This document shows, piece after piece, positions 54,383 through 64,000 of a stretch of DNA of 64,000 nucleotides. This DNA comes from Labilibaculum antarcticum. Lineage in GTDB: Bacteria; Bacteroidota; Bacteroidia; Bacteroidales; Marinifilaceae. The DNA is taken from positions 5,612,361 through 5,676,360 of the forward strand of contig NZ_AP018042.1 of NCBI RefSeq assembly GCF_002356295.1. The letters are read 5' to 3'. Below the pieces are notes generated by a model. It was not told the origin of the DNA. It did not search any database and saw nothing but the letters and a program-made list of their open reading frames with translations. Numbering within the stretch: position 1 is the first letter of the stretch; every line of letters begins with the position of its first letter. The position numbers and the translations under genes are program-made.

Positions 54383-55369
54383 ATGCTAAATAAGAAGAAA
54401 GAACACCCAAAAGAAAAATCAAAATTACATCCTAGAAATAAAAATCGTTCTCGATACGATTTTAAAAAACTAGTAGAAACTTGTCCCGAATTAGCGCCTT
54501 TTGTTATTCTGAACAAGTACGAGGATGAATCGATTGATTTTGCCAATCCGGATGCGATAAAAATGTTGAATAAATCATTACTGATGCATTTTTATGGATT
54601 GGATCATTGGGATATTCCTGAAAATTACTTGTGCCCTCCTATCCCGGGAAGAGCAGATTACATTCATCATATTGCAGATTTATTGTGCCAAAACAACTAT
54701 GGGAAAATTCCTATGGGCAATAAATTTACTTGTATAGATATTGGCGTAGGAGCTAATTGCATTTATCCTATTATTGGGAACAACGAGTATGGGTGGTCGT
54801 TTATTGGTTCGGATATTGATCCTCTTGCTATTGCTTCTGCAGAGAAGATTATAGCTTCCAATCCATCACTAAAGGGGAATGTAAAATGCGTACTTCAAGA
54901 GAATTCCAAAGATTATTTTTACGGTGTTATTCCAAAGGATGAATTGGTTGATTTATCGATTTGCAATCCTCCTTTTCATGCCTCTGCCAAAGATGCTCTG
55001 GAAGGATCAATGCGCAAAACAAGAAACCTTTCCAGCGAAAAAGTGACTAAGCCAAGTCTTAATTTTGCAGGACAAAGCAACGAGTTGTGGTGTGATGGCG
55101 GAGAAGAACGCTTTGTTAGGAACATGATTAATCAAAGTAAGAAATTTGCAAAGTCATGTTTTTGGTTTTCAACACTAATCTCGAAAGAATCGAACCTTAA
55201 AAGTGTTTATCAAGCTCTTACCGAAGTAAATGCTACAAAAATAGAAACTCTACCTATGGGACAAGGGAACAAAATAAGCAGAATTGTTGCCTGGACTTTC
55301 TTATCGAAAGAAGAACAACAGAGATGGAAAAACGTAAGGTGGAATAATCAACCTGAAAAAAAGAAATAA
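54383..55369 (+). CDS. rlmF: 23S rRNA (adenine-1618-N6)-methyltransferase
   Basis: A 328-residue methyltransferase. The SAM pocket IDIGVGANCIYPIIG and acidic GSDIDPLAIASAEKI are followed by the N6-adenine catalytic motif NPPF in SICNPPFHASAKDA. The N-terminal RYDFKKLVETCPELAPFVI and IPGRADYIHHIADLL match RlmF (YbiN). It modifies A1618 of 23S rRNA. Monocistronic. Confidence 0.94.
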   Translation: MLNKKKEHPKEKSKLHPRNKNRSRYDFKKLVETCPELAPFVILNKYEDESIDFANPDAIKMLNKSLLMHFYGLDHWDIPENYLCPPIPGRADYIHHIADLLCQNNYGKIPMGNKFTCIDIGVGANCIYPIIGNNEYGWSFIGSDIDPLAIASAEKIIASNPSLKGNVKCVLQENSKDYFYGVIPKDELVDLSICNPPFHASAKDALEGSMRKTRNLSSEKVTKPSLNFAGQSNELWCDGGEERFVRNMINQSKKFAKSCFWFSTLISKESNLKSVYQALTEVNATKIETLPMGQGNKISRIVAWTFLSKEEQQRWKNVRWNNQPEKKK

Positions 55370-55516
55370 GCTATCAACAGCATCAAAAATGAAATTAACA
55401 TTTGATATTCTAATTATTACACACAATATTTAGATCAAATAAGTTCATTTAGATAAAAAATTAGTTATACCCTGACATGAACGGCTTGCTTAGAATCAGA
55501 GCATGACGGGTACTTC

Positions 55517-55556
55517 AAAAGACCAGACAGGTTTCTAAAACCTTTTTGGTCTTTTT
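55517..55556 (+). terminator. Terminator, nested hairpin
   Basis: AAAAGACCA pairs with TGGTCTTTTT around an inner GGTTT-CTAA-AAACC hairpin, ending in T residues; about 150 bases after rlmF. Confidence 0.75.
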
Positions 55557-55560
55557 GTTT

Positions 55561-55650
55561 TGAAAAAGCGTTAGGGATTGAAATGGAAACCCCACAGCGA
55601 GGAACGAGTGAGGAGTTGGAATGGAAAGCCCGCCCGAAGGGAACGCCCAT
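55561..55650. repeat. Purine-rich dispersed element (GCGTTAGGGATTGAAATGG...)
   Basis: AGCGTTAGGGATTGAAATGG, then CCACAGCGAGGAACGAGTGA and AAAGCCCGCCCGAAGGGAACG. From memory this sequence recurs in many Bacteroidota intergenic regions. Only one copy is in this window. Confidence 0.4.
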
Positions 55651-55682
55651 AAAAAAAAGGCTGGCACCTGGAAGTACCAGCC
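55651..55682 (-). terminator. Terminator of the glycan-utilisation operon
   Basis: Minus-strand GGCTGGTAC / GTGCCAGCC stem with one mismatch and 6-base loop, followed by eight T residues, 24 bases after the GH130 gene. Confidence 0.9.
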
Positions 55683-55705
55683 AATTAAAATCAAAACTAA
55701 TCTAA

Positions 55706-56674
55706 CTATAATGAATTCTTCTTTATAAAATCGATCACTTCGTCGATGTAAGCAAAACTCATACCGACTACCGTATCGGCAGCTCCGTAATAAACGGCAA
55801 CTTTATTTCCTTCGGTTAAAGCGGCACATGGGAATATGACATTAGGCACATCGCCAACCAACTCGTAAGGTGCGGCTGGGGCCAACAAATACGGTTGAGA
55901 ACGGTATAAGACCTTATCGGGGTTTTCGAGGTCGAGAAGGGCTGCTCCCATGGAATAACGGAACCCGTTACAGGTATTGATTACCCCATGATAAAACATC
56001 AGCCAACCCTCGTTGGTTCGAATTGGAACTGAACCGGCTCCAATTTTGGTACACTGCCATGCACTGTCTGTAAATTCGGACACTTTCATTACACAACGAT
56101 GTTCTCCCCAATATTTCATATCAGGACTGTAAGAGATGTAAATATCGCCAAAAGGTGTATGGCCATTATCGCTTGGACGACTCAACATTGCGTATTTTCC
56201 ATCTATTTTCTCTGGAAACAAAACACCGTTACGATTGAATGGTAAAAAAGCATTTTCGCACTGATGATATGTCTTAAAATCGAAAGTATAAGCGATTCCA
56301 ATTGTTGGTCCGTGGTAACCGTTGCACCAGGTAATCCAATAGCGATCTTCAATCCAACAAACACGAGGGTCGTATTTGTAATCGGAGTCGATCATATCAG
56401 TATTGCCTGCAATCATTTGGATAGGATCATGATTGATGTCCCAATTGATTCCATCTTTACTAAAACCGGTAAAAATATTCATTTGAACCGACTTATTATC
56501 ACATCGGAATACTCCGGCAAAGCCATCCTCGAAAGGTACTACTGCGCTATTAAAAATACTGTTTGAGGATGGAATATCGTACCTTCCGATTACAGGATTT
56601 TGTGAAAATCTCCACATCACATCAGTACATCCTTCTGGCCTATCTTCCCAAGGCATATTTGCTTTACTAGTCAT
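55706..56674 (-). CDS. GH130 beta-1,4-mannoside phosphorylase
   Basis: A 322-residue five-bladed propeller glycosidase/phosphorylase. Family marks are [21 protein letters not shown], the acid Asp in [23 protein letters not shown] (written in parts: [10 protein letters not shown] and WCNGYHGPT), IGAGSVPI and GWLMFYHGV, and YYGAADT. GH130 enzymes of the mannosyl-GlcNAc type phosphorolyse Man-beta-1,4-GlcNAc cores of N-glycans or mannobiose; which one is inference. No signal peptide, so cytoplasmic. Last gene of an operon with a sodium symporter and an MFS transporter that may import its substrate. Confidence 0.9.
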   Translation of the reverse strand: MTSKANMPWEDRPEGCTDVMWRFSQNPVIGRYDIPSSNSIFNSAVVPFEDGFAGVFRCDNKSVQMNIFTGFSKDGINWDINHDPIQMIAGNTDMIDSDYKYDPRVCWIEDRYWITWCNGYHGPTIGIAYTFDFKTYHQCENAFLPFNRNGVLFPEKIDGKYAMLSRPSDNGHTPFGDIYISYSPDMKYWGEHRCVMKVSEFTDSAWQCTKIGAGSVPIRTNEGWLMFYHGVINTCNGFRYSMGAALLDLENPDKVLYRSQPYLLAPAAPYELVGDVPNVIFPCAALTEGNKVAVYYGAADTVVGMSFAYIDEVIDFIKKNSL

Positions 56675-56738
56675 TTTCAGTTCGTTTATTCTATATTTAT
56701 TATCAATAATATTTGACTTTGATTGTAAACTTATCGTT

Positions 56739-58604
56739 TCAATCCTCTTTGGTTTCTTTTTTGCAATACTGATAATCTGCTGGGTAATCTTCGAGCTTTT
56801 TATACCAGGTATAATAAAGTATAATGCTCGTAATTATAAACAATGCAACCACCCACGACAATGAGCTGTACTTTCCAATCACAAAATAGATAGGGATAAG
56901 CGGTAACATCATTTGCCATCCTACTCCAATGGTACAATTGAACATGTCTTTTAAGAAATCGTTATTCGGTTCGGCTTCTGGTTTTTGAGCTTTTAATTTT
57001 AAATAAACCGGTTTCCAGAATCCCCATGGACGAACACTTTCATAAAATTTAATTAAAACCTCATCGGATTCAGGTTTGGTTAGTAAACTGCCAACAACCG
57101 AAGAGGCAAAAGAGAATAGGAAAATGTACGGGAAAGCATAAATTGGAGACACTTCGGGAAACACCAGAGGTGCAACCAGGGAAACAATCAATCCGGCAAG
57201 CATTCCGTAAAAATAGCCATAACCGTTAAATCTCCACCACACCCATTTCAAAAGGTTTGATGCGGTATATCCGCCAAACAAAGCTCCTACCAGCCATTTC
57301 ATTACAGTATCGATACTTTCGGCAAAAAAACCAAAGAATATTCCTACAATTACAACTGCGAATGACGACAAATAACTCATTCGAATGTATTTCTTTTGAG
57401 AGGCATTCGGATTGATGAATTTTTTATAGATATCGTTTACAATATAAGCTGGTCCGGCATTTACATTTGCGGCAAAAGTGGACATAAAGGCCGCAATTAA
57501 TCCGGCCAGCAATAAACCTTTAGCTCCATCGGGAATAAAATTATTTAAAGCATAGGGCAAAACCATCTCAAAATCGATATTAGGCCCCATTTTATTGAAT
57601 TCAGGAGCCAGATAAACCAAAGCCAAAGCGGCTAAACCTGCAATCATCAAATAGCGGGGTACGAATAATACCAAAGATACAATTCCACTCATTTTAGCTG
57701 CATCTTTAGGTGTTTCGGTAGAAAGTATGCGTTGCATATCGTAACTGGGTACAGGTCCGGCAATACTTACCAGTACTCCTTTAAAAATCATCATCATCAT
57801 CAAAACCGAGAACATATTATATCCGTCGATATCAATTTTGTTGTTTACCGCAGGAATTAGATTACTCCAATCTAAATCAAGAGTCCAGCCAAAGGATATA
57901 TCAGTCCAACCTGCAGGTACGGCAGCTGCTATCTGCTCTGGTGTAACTAAGGAAATAGCAATTACGCCTACCATTATACAGGCAATAGTCATAATCACAA
58001 ACTGAAGTACTTCCGTAAAAACCACTGAGTACATTCCACCTTTAACAACATACAGGGTGGTTAAGCCCATGATGAGAATCGCATACATGTTCTCCGATTT
58101 AATGCTTAGACCCAAAACAGTGGCATGCAAATCCCAAGGAAAGAATGTTTGTGCGAATTTACCCACTCCAACAAATCCGTAGGTAATAAAACCGATTACA
58201 CTGACAATGGCAAAAAGCACCACTATTAAATGCGAAAGTTGTGATCCCCGGCCATCACCAAAACGGGTTTTCAGCCATTCAGCTCCTGTCATTACATTCG
58301 AACGCCGCAACCAGACAGCCATGAACATCATTAGAAAAATTTGATTCCAAACCGGCCATAACCAAGGTATCCACAGTGACTTTAAACCATACACAAACAA
58401 AATAGTAACCGTCCACATGGTTCCGGTAATGTCGAACATACCCGATGCGTTGGAAACTCCAAGCATGTACCATGGTATTTTATTTCCTCCCAAAAAGTAA
58501 TTAGACAGGTTTTCTGATGCCTTTTTTGATAGAAAATAACCAATGAATATGGTTAAAATAAGGTATCCTACAATTATGGATAAATCGAGTGTAGATAAGT
58601 TCAT
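56739..58604 (-). CDS. Sodium:solute symporter (SSS family)
   Basis: A 621-residue inner-membrane symporter with about 14 hydrophobic helices. SSS features: [21 protein letters not shown] near the N-terminus, [27 protein letters not shown], and [20 protein letters not shown] near residue 370, the sodium-binding helix segment. It probably imports a sugar or mannoside with Na+. It starts 11 bases after the MFS gene's stop and the GH130 gene follows 64 bases on. Confidence 0.9.
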   Translation of the reverse strand: MNLSTLDLSIIVGYLILTIFIGYFLSKKASENLSNYFLGGNKIPWYMLGVSNASGMFDITGTMWTVTILFVYGLKSLWIPWLWPVWNQIFLMMFMAVWLRRSNVMTGAEWLKTRFGDGRGSQLSHLIVVLFAIVSVIGFITYGFVGVGKFAQTFFPWDLHATVLGLSIKSENMYAILIMGLTTLYVVKGGMYSVVFTEVLQFVIMTIACIMVGVIAISLVTPEQIAAAVPAGWTDISFGWTLDLDWSNLIPAVNNKIDIDGYNMFSVLMMMMIFKGVLVSIAGPVPSYDMQRILSTETPKDAAKMSGIVSLVLFVPRYLMIAGLAALALVYLAPEFNKMGPNIDFEMVLPYALNNFIPDGAKGLLLAGLIAAFMSTFAANVNAGPAYIVNDIYKKFINPNASQKKYIRMSYLSSFAVVIVGIFFGFFAESIDTVMKWLVGALFGGYTASNLLKWVWWRFNGYGYFYGMLAGLIVSLVAPLVFPEVSPIYAFPYIFLFSFASSVVGSLLTKPESDEVLIKFYESVRPWGFWKPVYLKLKAQKPEAEPNNDFLKDMFNCTIGVGWQMMLPLIPIYFVIGKYSSLSWVVALFIITSIILYYTWYKKLEDYPADYQYCKKETKED

Positions 58605-58614
58605 TTAATAAAAA

Positions 58615-59901
58615 TTAAATTTCATCTGCTTCGCTTTCTTCTGAATTAACAAAAGGAACAAATCTTGCTGCTAATAGAGATGGAATTATAACTACAAGTA
58701 TGCATATAAAAAACAACTTATAACCTAACCAATCGCTCATAAAACCACTTAACATACCCGGAAGCATAATGCCCAGATTCATAATTCCTGTAGCAAATGC
58801 ATAATGAGCCATTTTATATTTTCCAGGAGCAACTTGTTGCATCATAAACAACATTAAACCCACAAAGCCAAAACCATATACAAAGTATTCAACCACAACT
58901 GCAGATCCGATTAGAAATATACTTTCCGGGCGATAAATGGCCAATAGAGCATAAATTATAAATTGAATATTAAAAATGCAAACTAGAGTGAATAAGGATT
59001 TTTTTAATCCTCGTGCTGAAATATAATAGCCTGCTAAAATTGAACCTATAACAAAAGCTCCAGAACCAAATACGCCATAGATAAGGCCTATTTGCGAAGT
59101 ACTAAGTCCCAAACCTCCATCTTCGATTGCTGCTTTAAAAAATAAAGGAGCTATTTTAATGGCAAAGCCTTCGGTAAATCGGTATAAGATGATAAAGACA
59201 ATAAACCAACCAATGTGTTTTTTGTGGAAAAAGGTTTTTATAACATCCCACAAGGTTTTAAATCCCTCATTTAACGAAGCAACCTCACTGCTTGCATTTC
59301 CTCCTGATGGTAACATTTTAATATGATACAAAGCCAATGAAATCATAATTACAGAATAGGTGAGCATAACGGCCATCCATGCATGTAATACACCAAAACG
59401 TTCTTCAAGAATGCCTGCTAAGTATACAAAAGCACCAGCAGTTAAGATTTTTGCAATATTATACGAAGCACCTTGCCATCCAATATATTTTGCTTGTTCT
59501 TTTCCTGATAAAACACTTAGGTAAACTCCATCGGCAGCAATATCGTGGGTTGCACCACTAAAGGCTATAACAGCTAATAAAGCAATCGAATATGTAAAGA
59601 AATTATCTAATGGCAAGGCCAATGCGACCAGAGCAAATGTAAATCCTGTTACGAGTTGAGTTGCAACAACAAAATGTTTTTTTGTTTTAAACATTTCCAA
59701 CATTGGACTCCATAGTGGTTTTAATGTCCAAGGTAACATGATGAGCGAGGTCCAAAATGCAATTAACGAATCGGATATCTCAAAACTCTTAAACATAAGT
59801 ACCGATGCTTGAGCAATGGCAATAAATGGCAAACCCATCGCAAAATATGCCGTAGGAATCCAAGTAGCTGGGTGTTTTTGTTTGTTATTAGTTTTTGACA
59901 T
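58615..59901 (-). CDS. MFS transporter (AmpG/PUL-associated type)
   Basis: A 428-residue membrane protein with 12 predicted helices. MFS signs include WTLKPLWSPMLEMF between helices 2 and 3 and FSGATHDIAADGVYLSVL in the fourth. It resembles AmpG-like and Bacteroidota PUL-associated permeases that import mannosyl or amino-sugar disaccharides. It lies between GH92 (16 bases) and the SSS symporter (10 bases) in one operon. Substrate by context: products of GH92/GH130. Confidence 0.85.
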   Translation of the reverse strand: MSKTNNKQKHPATWIPTAYFAMGLPFIAIAQASVLMFKSFEISDSLIAFWTSLIMLPWTLKPLWSPMLEMFKTKKHFVVATQLVTGFTFALVALALPLDNFFTYSIALLAVIAFSGATHDIAADGVYLSVLSGKEQAKYIGWQGASYNIAKILTAGAFVYLAGILEERFGVLHAWMAVMLTYSVIMISLALYHIKMLPSGGNASSEVASLNEGFKTLWDVIKTFFHKKHIGWFIVFIILYRFTEGFAIKIAPLFFKAAIEDGGLGLSTSQIGLIYGVFGSGAFVIGSILAGYYISARGLKKSLFTLVCIFNIQFIIYALLAIYRPESIFLIGSAVVVEYFVYGFGFVGLMLFMMQQVAPGKYKMAHYAFATGIMNLGIMLPGMLSGFMSDWLGYKLFFICILVVIIPSLLAARFVPFVNSEESEADEI

Positions 59902-59917
59902 TTGTGCTTAACAGGTG

Positions 59918-62170
59918 TTATAGAGTTGTTTTTTTATTTTTGAGAAAAAATTCTAGTTCGCCTCCTTGGATTATTGTTTTGTGAGTAATGAAATAAGAGT
60001 TTTGTTTCTTTCCATTAATCATCATTTTATCAATAAACAAATCGCCTTTATTCTTGCGATGTGTAAGAATTTCGAATGATTTTCCTTTGTGAAATTCAGG
60101 ATCTAATTCAATTGAAATTTTATCGAATACAGGGCTTGTAATTGCATAATCGGTATTGCCCGGACAAACAGGATAAATTCCCATCATGCTGTAAACGATC
60201 CATGCAGATAAGGTTCCACAATCGTCATTACCAGGAATGCCATCAGGAGCATTTTTGTAATAGGTATCGATTAATCGGCGAACTTCTTTTTGTGTTCTCC
60301 ACTCTTCGCCTTTGGCATAATTGAATAAGTATGGATAGTGAATATCTGGTTCATTCGCCATATCGAAAAGCTTATCGTCGAAAACAGATTGTAACTTATT
60401 TACAAAATTTGACTTCCCTCCCATTAATTGGATCAAACCTTTCACATCATGGGGAACGCAAAAAGCGTACTGCCATGCTGTTCCTTCATGAAAACCTGGA
60501 CTTGGCTCGAAGTTTTCGCCTTGTTTTGGATCAAAATCTTTTAAGAAATCACCATTCTCCAAACGAGGACGAAACATTCCAAATTTGGGATCGAAATATT
60601 CTTTGTAACGAAGAGACTGATTCAAGAATTTCTTGTAATCATCCTTTTTATCAAGAGCCTTGGCGAATTGTGCCAAATTCCAATCGGCTATGTAATATTC
60701 CAAAGCATGAGAAACTGAGTTGTCAAACTCCTCAACTAAAGGCACATATCCATCCGCCAAATAATGATCGATATCTGGGCGCAGCTTGTTATTTTTTCCT
60801 GGAGTTGTTGCAGATTTCACCATTGCAGAATAGGCAGCTTCTACATCAAAATCTTTTAATCCACGCAAGTATGAATCTACAATTACAGGAATGGCTGGAT
60901 CGCCTTCCATAACGTGTGTTTCTTTACTATTCAGCTCCCATTTTGGCAACCATCCGCTTTCCTTGTACATGTCGACCATAGATCGAACCATGTCCTGTTG
61001 TTCCTGAGGATATAACAAAGCCATTAATGGGTGGAAATTTCGATAAGTATCCCATAAAGAAAATACGGTATAACGATTGCAATCATTGGTCTCACGAATC
61101 TCGAAAGATTCCATTGCCGGATATTGTCCGTTGACATCGTTTATGATGTTTGGATGAATTTGAGTGTGATACAATGCTGTATAGAAAATGGTTTTCTGAT
61201 CATTGGTTCCGCCTTCTACTTTTACCCGACTCAAAGTGCTATTCCATTCCTGTTTGGCTTGCAATCTGGTTTTTTCAAAATCAAACTGATTCGATTCTGC
61301 TTCTAAATTCATTCTTGCATTGGCAATACTTACGTAGGATACTCCAACTTCAGCAATTATTTGTTCATCAGTGCTGGTATTGAAAGTGAAATAAGCTCCA
61401 ATCTCATCGCCAAATAGTTCCTGAGTGTAGTTTTTGTAATACTTGAATTGTCCATCGGTATCGCTCCAGGCAGATTCCGCTTTCATTTCCGGCATTTTTT
61501 TCCAAACACCAAATTCTTCTGCTTTTTTGCTGAAGCGGGCCACAAAATAAACCGGACGTTCCGAACCATCGTTATAACAAAAACTTCCCGTCATTCGAGA
61601 ACCTTCAATTTCCTGATTGTTTACAATTCGAACCTTTGCACCCGTTTCATTGGATAGACCCAAACCTAAATTTAAAAGAATATTCGATTTCCCTTTTGGA
61701 AAAGTATAGCGACTAATTCCTGTTCTTTTTGTAGAACTTAACTCGGCTTTAACTCCATATTTTTCTAAATCGGTGGCGTAATATCCAGGACTTGCCACCT
61801 GATTTTTTAGGATCGAGCCGTACTCTTTATGATCTGCATTCACCTCTCCTATGGTTGGCATCAATAAAATAACGCCCAAATCGGGACAACCAACACCACT
61901 CAGGTTTACATGTGAAAATCCGGTAAGGAAAGAATTATCCCAGGAATATGGTGTTGACCACCATCGGGCATCCTTATCGTAGGTATTCAAATCAGATCCT
62001 GAAACATTAAAAGGACTTACGGAAACCATTCCTCGTGGTACAATTGCGCCAGGATTTGTGGTACCAAAATTAGTCGTTCCAATAAATGGATTTACGTAAT
62101 CGGTAAATTGTGCAAAACAATTTATACTTAGAAAAAAAAGAATCAAAATTCCTGATAAGCGCTTCATCAA
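59918..62170 (-). CDS. GH92 alpha-mannosidase
   Basis: A 750-residue secreted glycosidase with a signal peptide ending NCFAQ (about 20 residues). The N-terminal beta-sandwich begins FTDYVNPFIGT and the (alpha/alpha)6 catalytic domain follows; HVNLSGVGCPD, YTVFSLWDTYRNFHPL, GSWLPKWELN-like GWLPKWELN and the calcium/acid region GNDDCGTLSAW (about residue 650) are diagnostic of GH92. The family are Ca-dependent exo-alpha-mannosidases acting on high-mannose N-glycans, mostly alpha-1,2. It precedes two transporters in an operon. Confidence 0.95.
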   Translation of the reverse strand: MMKRLSGILILFFLSINCFAQFTDYVNPFIGTTNFGTTNPGAIVPRGMVSVSPFNVSGSDLNTYDKDARWWSTPYSWDNSFLTGFSHVNLSGVGCPDLGVILLMPTIGEVNADHKEYGSILKNQVASPGYYATDLEKYGVKAELSSTKRTGISRYTFPKGKSNILLNLGLGLSNETGAKVRIVNNQEIEGSRMTGSFCYNDGSERPVYFVARFSKKAEEFGVWKKMPEMKAESAWSDTDGQFKYYKNYTQELFGDEIGAYFTFNTSTDEQIIAEVGVSYVSIANARMNLEAESNQFDFEKTRLQAKQEWNSTLSRVKVEGGTNDQKTIFYTALYHTQIHPNIINDVNGQYPAMESFEIRETNDCNRYTVFSLWDTYRNFHPLMALLYPQEQQDMVRSMVDMYKESGWLPKWELNSKETHVMEGDPAIPVIVDSYLRGLKDFDVEAAYSAMVKSATTPGKNNKLRPDIDHYLADGYVPLVEEFDNSVSHALEYYIADWNLAQFAKALDKKDDYKKFLNQSLRYKEYFDPKFGMFRPRLENGDFLKDFDPKQGENFEPSPGFHEGTAWQYAFCVPHDVKGLIQLMGGKSNFVNKLQSVFDDKLFDMANEPDIHYPYLFNYAKGEEWRTQKEVRRLIDTYYKNAPDGIPGNDDCGTLSAWIVYSMMGIYPVCPGNTDYAITSPVFDKISIELDPEFHKGKSFEILTHRKNKGDLFIDKMMINGKKQNSYFITHKTIIQGGELEFFLKNKKTTL

Positions 62171-62405
62171 GTTGGGTTTTGTTAGGTTGTAATTCTAAAT
62201 TAAAATAATACCGAACGGGAACTGAGCTAGCCAAGCACTTCCCCGAACGGGTTCTAATTTCTAATCTATAAGTCAAATAAAAGCTTTAAGGATTAAAAGC
62301 AGATTAATTTTAAGATTAATCACTCGTTTCATTCATTAATCCATCTGAAAATAACGAATTACCAAAGACTTACTCTCACAACTATCCCTAGTTGGTTGTT
62401 CTAAC
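62171..62405. other. Intergenic region between GH97 and GH92 genes
   Basis: No gene. It holds two CCGAACGGG direct repeats (about 62211 and 62252). A promoter for the GH92 operon is likely here but was not resolved. Confidence 0.4.
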
Positions 62406-64000
62406 TTACTTTTTAAATTCTCTAATTTCGATAGCCTGTCCTCCACTGTTTTGCATCTTCACATGCAAACTTGTTCTAGTATCTACTGCTTTTTTAGAGA
62501 TTTTTATTTCGGTTGGATTATCACTTAAGGATGTGTTTTCTGTATCCGCATAAATGGTCGCAACATACTTTTTATCTGCATCTAAAAAGCTCAAATCTAA
62601 ATCAATTTCTCTTGCATTTTCATCGGTGATTGCACCGACGTACCAATTCGAACCTTTCCGACGGGCAACAGCATACACATCCCCAATTTCGGCTTCCAGC
62701 ACTTTAGATTCTTCGAAATCTGCCGGCAGATTCTCAAAAAACTGAAAAGCTGGCTGACCTTCGTAATTGCTCACCAAATCGGAAGCCATTTGCAAAGGAC
62801 TGTACAAACAAACCCACAAAGCTAACTGCTTGGCTAAGGTTGTATTCACACGGGAATTTCCTTTATCGTTGCTATTCCATTTGGTATATTCCTTGCGGTT
62901 TTTGTACAAAATATCAAAAGTTCCCGGCGTATAGTCAATTGGTCCTCCCAAACAACGTGTAAATGGTAGTATTAAATGATGCTCTGGCGGATTTCCTTCA
63001 CTCCATCCGTTCCACTCCATGCCTCGCGCACCTTCCCTTGTCATCATATTTGGATAGGTTCGACTTATTCCTGTCGCTTTTATCGGTTCATGCGCATCAA
63101 GCATTAATTGATATTTGGCTGCAGTCTCCACTACTTTTCGATAATGTTGAACCATTTTTTGTCCGTGATGAAACTGTCCATTGGGAATTGGCCCGGCATA
63201 TCCTGTTTTTACCACTCGAATTCCATTAACATGTAGTTTCATGAATGCATCATCCATACTTTCTTCGTAAAAAATATAATCGCCACCCGTTTCGTGATGA
63301 CCTATTAATTCTACGTCTTTTGACTTTGCATACTTCACAATTTCATCAAAATCAAAATCAGGATAAGGAGTTATTTGATCGAATGCTTTTGGATTTCCCC
63401 AATTTTCCCAACCTGTGTTCCAACCTTCCGCTAAAACTGCCTGCACATTGTTTTTTGAGGCGAAATCGATGTATTTTTTCATATTTGCGGTTGTCGCACC
63501 ATGTATTGGTCCAGGAGTCCAGGTTTCTACCCCCAAATGCATTCCCCACCAGATACCTATGTACTTCATAGGTTCAATCCATTCTGTATTGGGTAATGCG
63601 CAAGGCTCATTCAAATTCTGAATCAAATTTGATTCTACCAAGCCTGCTGCATTTTTGCAAAGCATCACGGTTCTCCATGGAGACAGCAATGATTTTTTTG
63701 CTTTTACCTTCACTCCATCGGGCCACGGAACTAAATTCGCTTGAAAATTAGTAGTCCCCGTATTCTTCAAAGTCATTCCAGCATAATTAGTCAGATTCGC
63801 TTCATGGATACTCACGTAATAACCCGATTCCATTTTCACAGTGATGGGTGTATTCGCATCGGGCACTTCGCTTAATTTGGTAGTTCGGTAAAGCATTTCG
63901 TACGAATCAAAATTGGCAGGGATAGACCATGCTGTTCCATTTTGCGCAAAGTTGAATTCAGTTAATTCGTCGGTAATATTAATGCTATCAATTCCGTTTT
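62406..64000 (-). CDS. GH97 glycosidase (SusB-like), N-terminus beyond window
   Basis: The frame stays open to the window edge at 64000, so the N-terminus is missing; 531 residues are present. The N-terminal beta-sandwich (MESGYYVSIHEANLTNYAG) is followed by the TIM barrel with VLAEGWNTGW, LIGHHETGGD, VVKTGYAGP, LDAHEPIKATG and TREGARGMEWNGW. The Glu in HHET and in HEPIK match the general-base glutamates of inverting GH97a alpha-glucosidases (SusB type) rather than the Asp nucleophile of retaining alpha-galactosidases. It likely acts on alpha-glucosides in the periplasm. Confidence 0.9.
   Translation of the reverse strand, partial: NGIDSINITDELTEFNFAQNGTAWSIPANFDSYEMLYRTTKLSEVPDANTPITVKMESGYYVSIHEANLTNYAGMTLKNTGTTNFQANLVPWPDGVKVKAKKSLLSPWRTVMLCKNAAGLVESNLIQNLNEPCALPNTEWIEPMKYIGIWWGMHLGVETWTPGPIHGATTANMKKYIDFASKNNVQAVLAEGWNTGWENWGNPKAFDQITPYPDFDFDEIVKYAKSKDVELIGHHETGGDYIFYEESMDDAFMKLHVNGIRVVKTGYAGPIPNGQFHHGQKMVQHYRKVVETAAKYQLMLDAHEPIKATGISRTYPNMMTREGARGMEWNGWSEGNPPEHHLILPFTRCLGGPIDYTPGTFDILYKNRKEYTKWNSNDKGNSRVNTTLAKQLALWVCLYSPLQMASDLVSNYEGQPAFQFFENLPADFEESKVLEAEIGDVYAVARRKGSNWYVGAITDENAREIDLDLSFLDADKKYVATIYADTENTSLSDNPTEIKISKKAVDTRTSLHVKMQNSGGQAIEIREFKK

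Overview
The window is a low-GC chromosome segment from a Bacteroidota bacterium, probably a marine Marinilabiliales-type organism. The phylum call rests on gene families: HYC_CC_PP copper-locus protein, DUF4382 and DUF2202 lipoproteins, GH92/GH97/GH130 glycan enzymes, cysteate synthase (sulfonolipid precursor), a CoADR-rhodanese-TusA-DsrE fusion, and the arginine decarboxylase-agmatinase-deoxyhypusine synthase-like cluster. The genus-level guess is weak. I see no rRNA, tRNA, CRISPR array, complete IS or recombinase.

Layout. 1-1287: C-terminal part of a multidomain sulfur-transfer oxidoreductase cut by the window edge. 1848-5489 (-): polyamine operon. 6141-8054: acetyl-CoA synthetase. 8595-13757: small genes with three decayed ones (partial copy of a MORN-repeat gene, a frameshifted SPOR-domain gene, a C_GCAxxG gene with one stop codon), plus a LuxR regulator, VOC protein and patatin lipase. 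13798-15111 (-): cysteate synthase. 15474-20374: oxidoreductase, acyl-CoA ligase, acetate transporter, ABM monooxygenase. 20557-23450 (-): ECF sigma / anti-sigma / two Spy-like proteins / DUF2202 lipoprotein, with a repeated promoter-like motif. 23885-27531: alpha/beta hydrolase and a large Upf1-like helicase.

27628-31867 is the most unusual part. It is an accessory block with the architecture of integron gene cassettes but no integrase. Two units lie head to tail on the minus strand. In each, the 3' end (R''-like) is complementary to that unit's own 5' start (9/9 core bases in one, 13/14 in the other), as expected of excisable attC cassettes. Cassette 1 carries a nuclease-NB-ARC-TPR (bacterial NLR-type) protein, a probable anti-phage effector. 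Cassette 2 carries a translationally coupled two-gene module I do not recognise, the second gene having a Cys/His metal-site-like domain. The block and its right flank lie between two near-identical terminator hairpins; the flank holds a row of small covarying C-rich hairpins and a heptamer tandem repeat.

33305-37123: DEAD-box helicase and a repeat-rich stretch with several dispersed repeat families. 36513-44637: copper/heavy-metal efflux locus (HYC_CC_PP protein, CusA-like RND pump, TolC-like channel, CusB-like adaptor with metal-binding domains, HMA protein). 44958-55369: DUF4382 lipoprotein, 1-Cys-type peroxiredoxin, hybrid histidine kinase, TlpA-like thiol-disulfide protein, asparagine synthetase B, TylF-like methyltransferase and RlmF. 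55706-64000 (-): a glycan-utilisation cluster (GH97, GH92, MFS, sodium symporter, GH130) suited to alpha-mannoside/N-glycan and glucoside breakdown.
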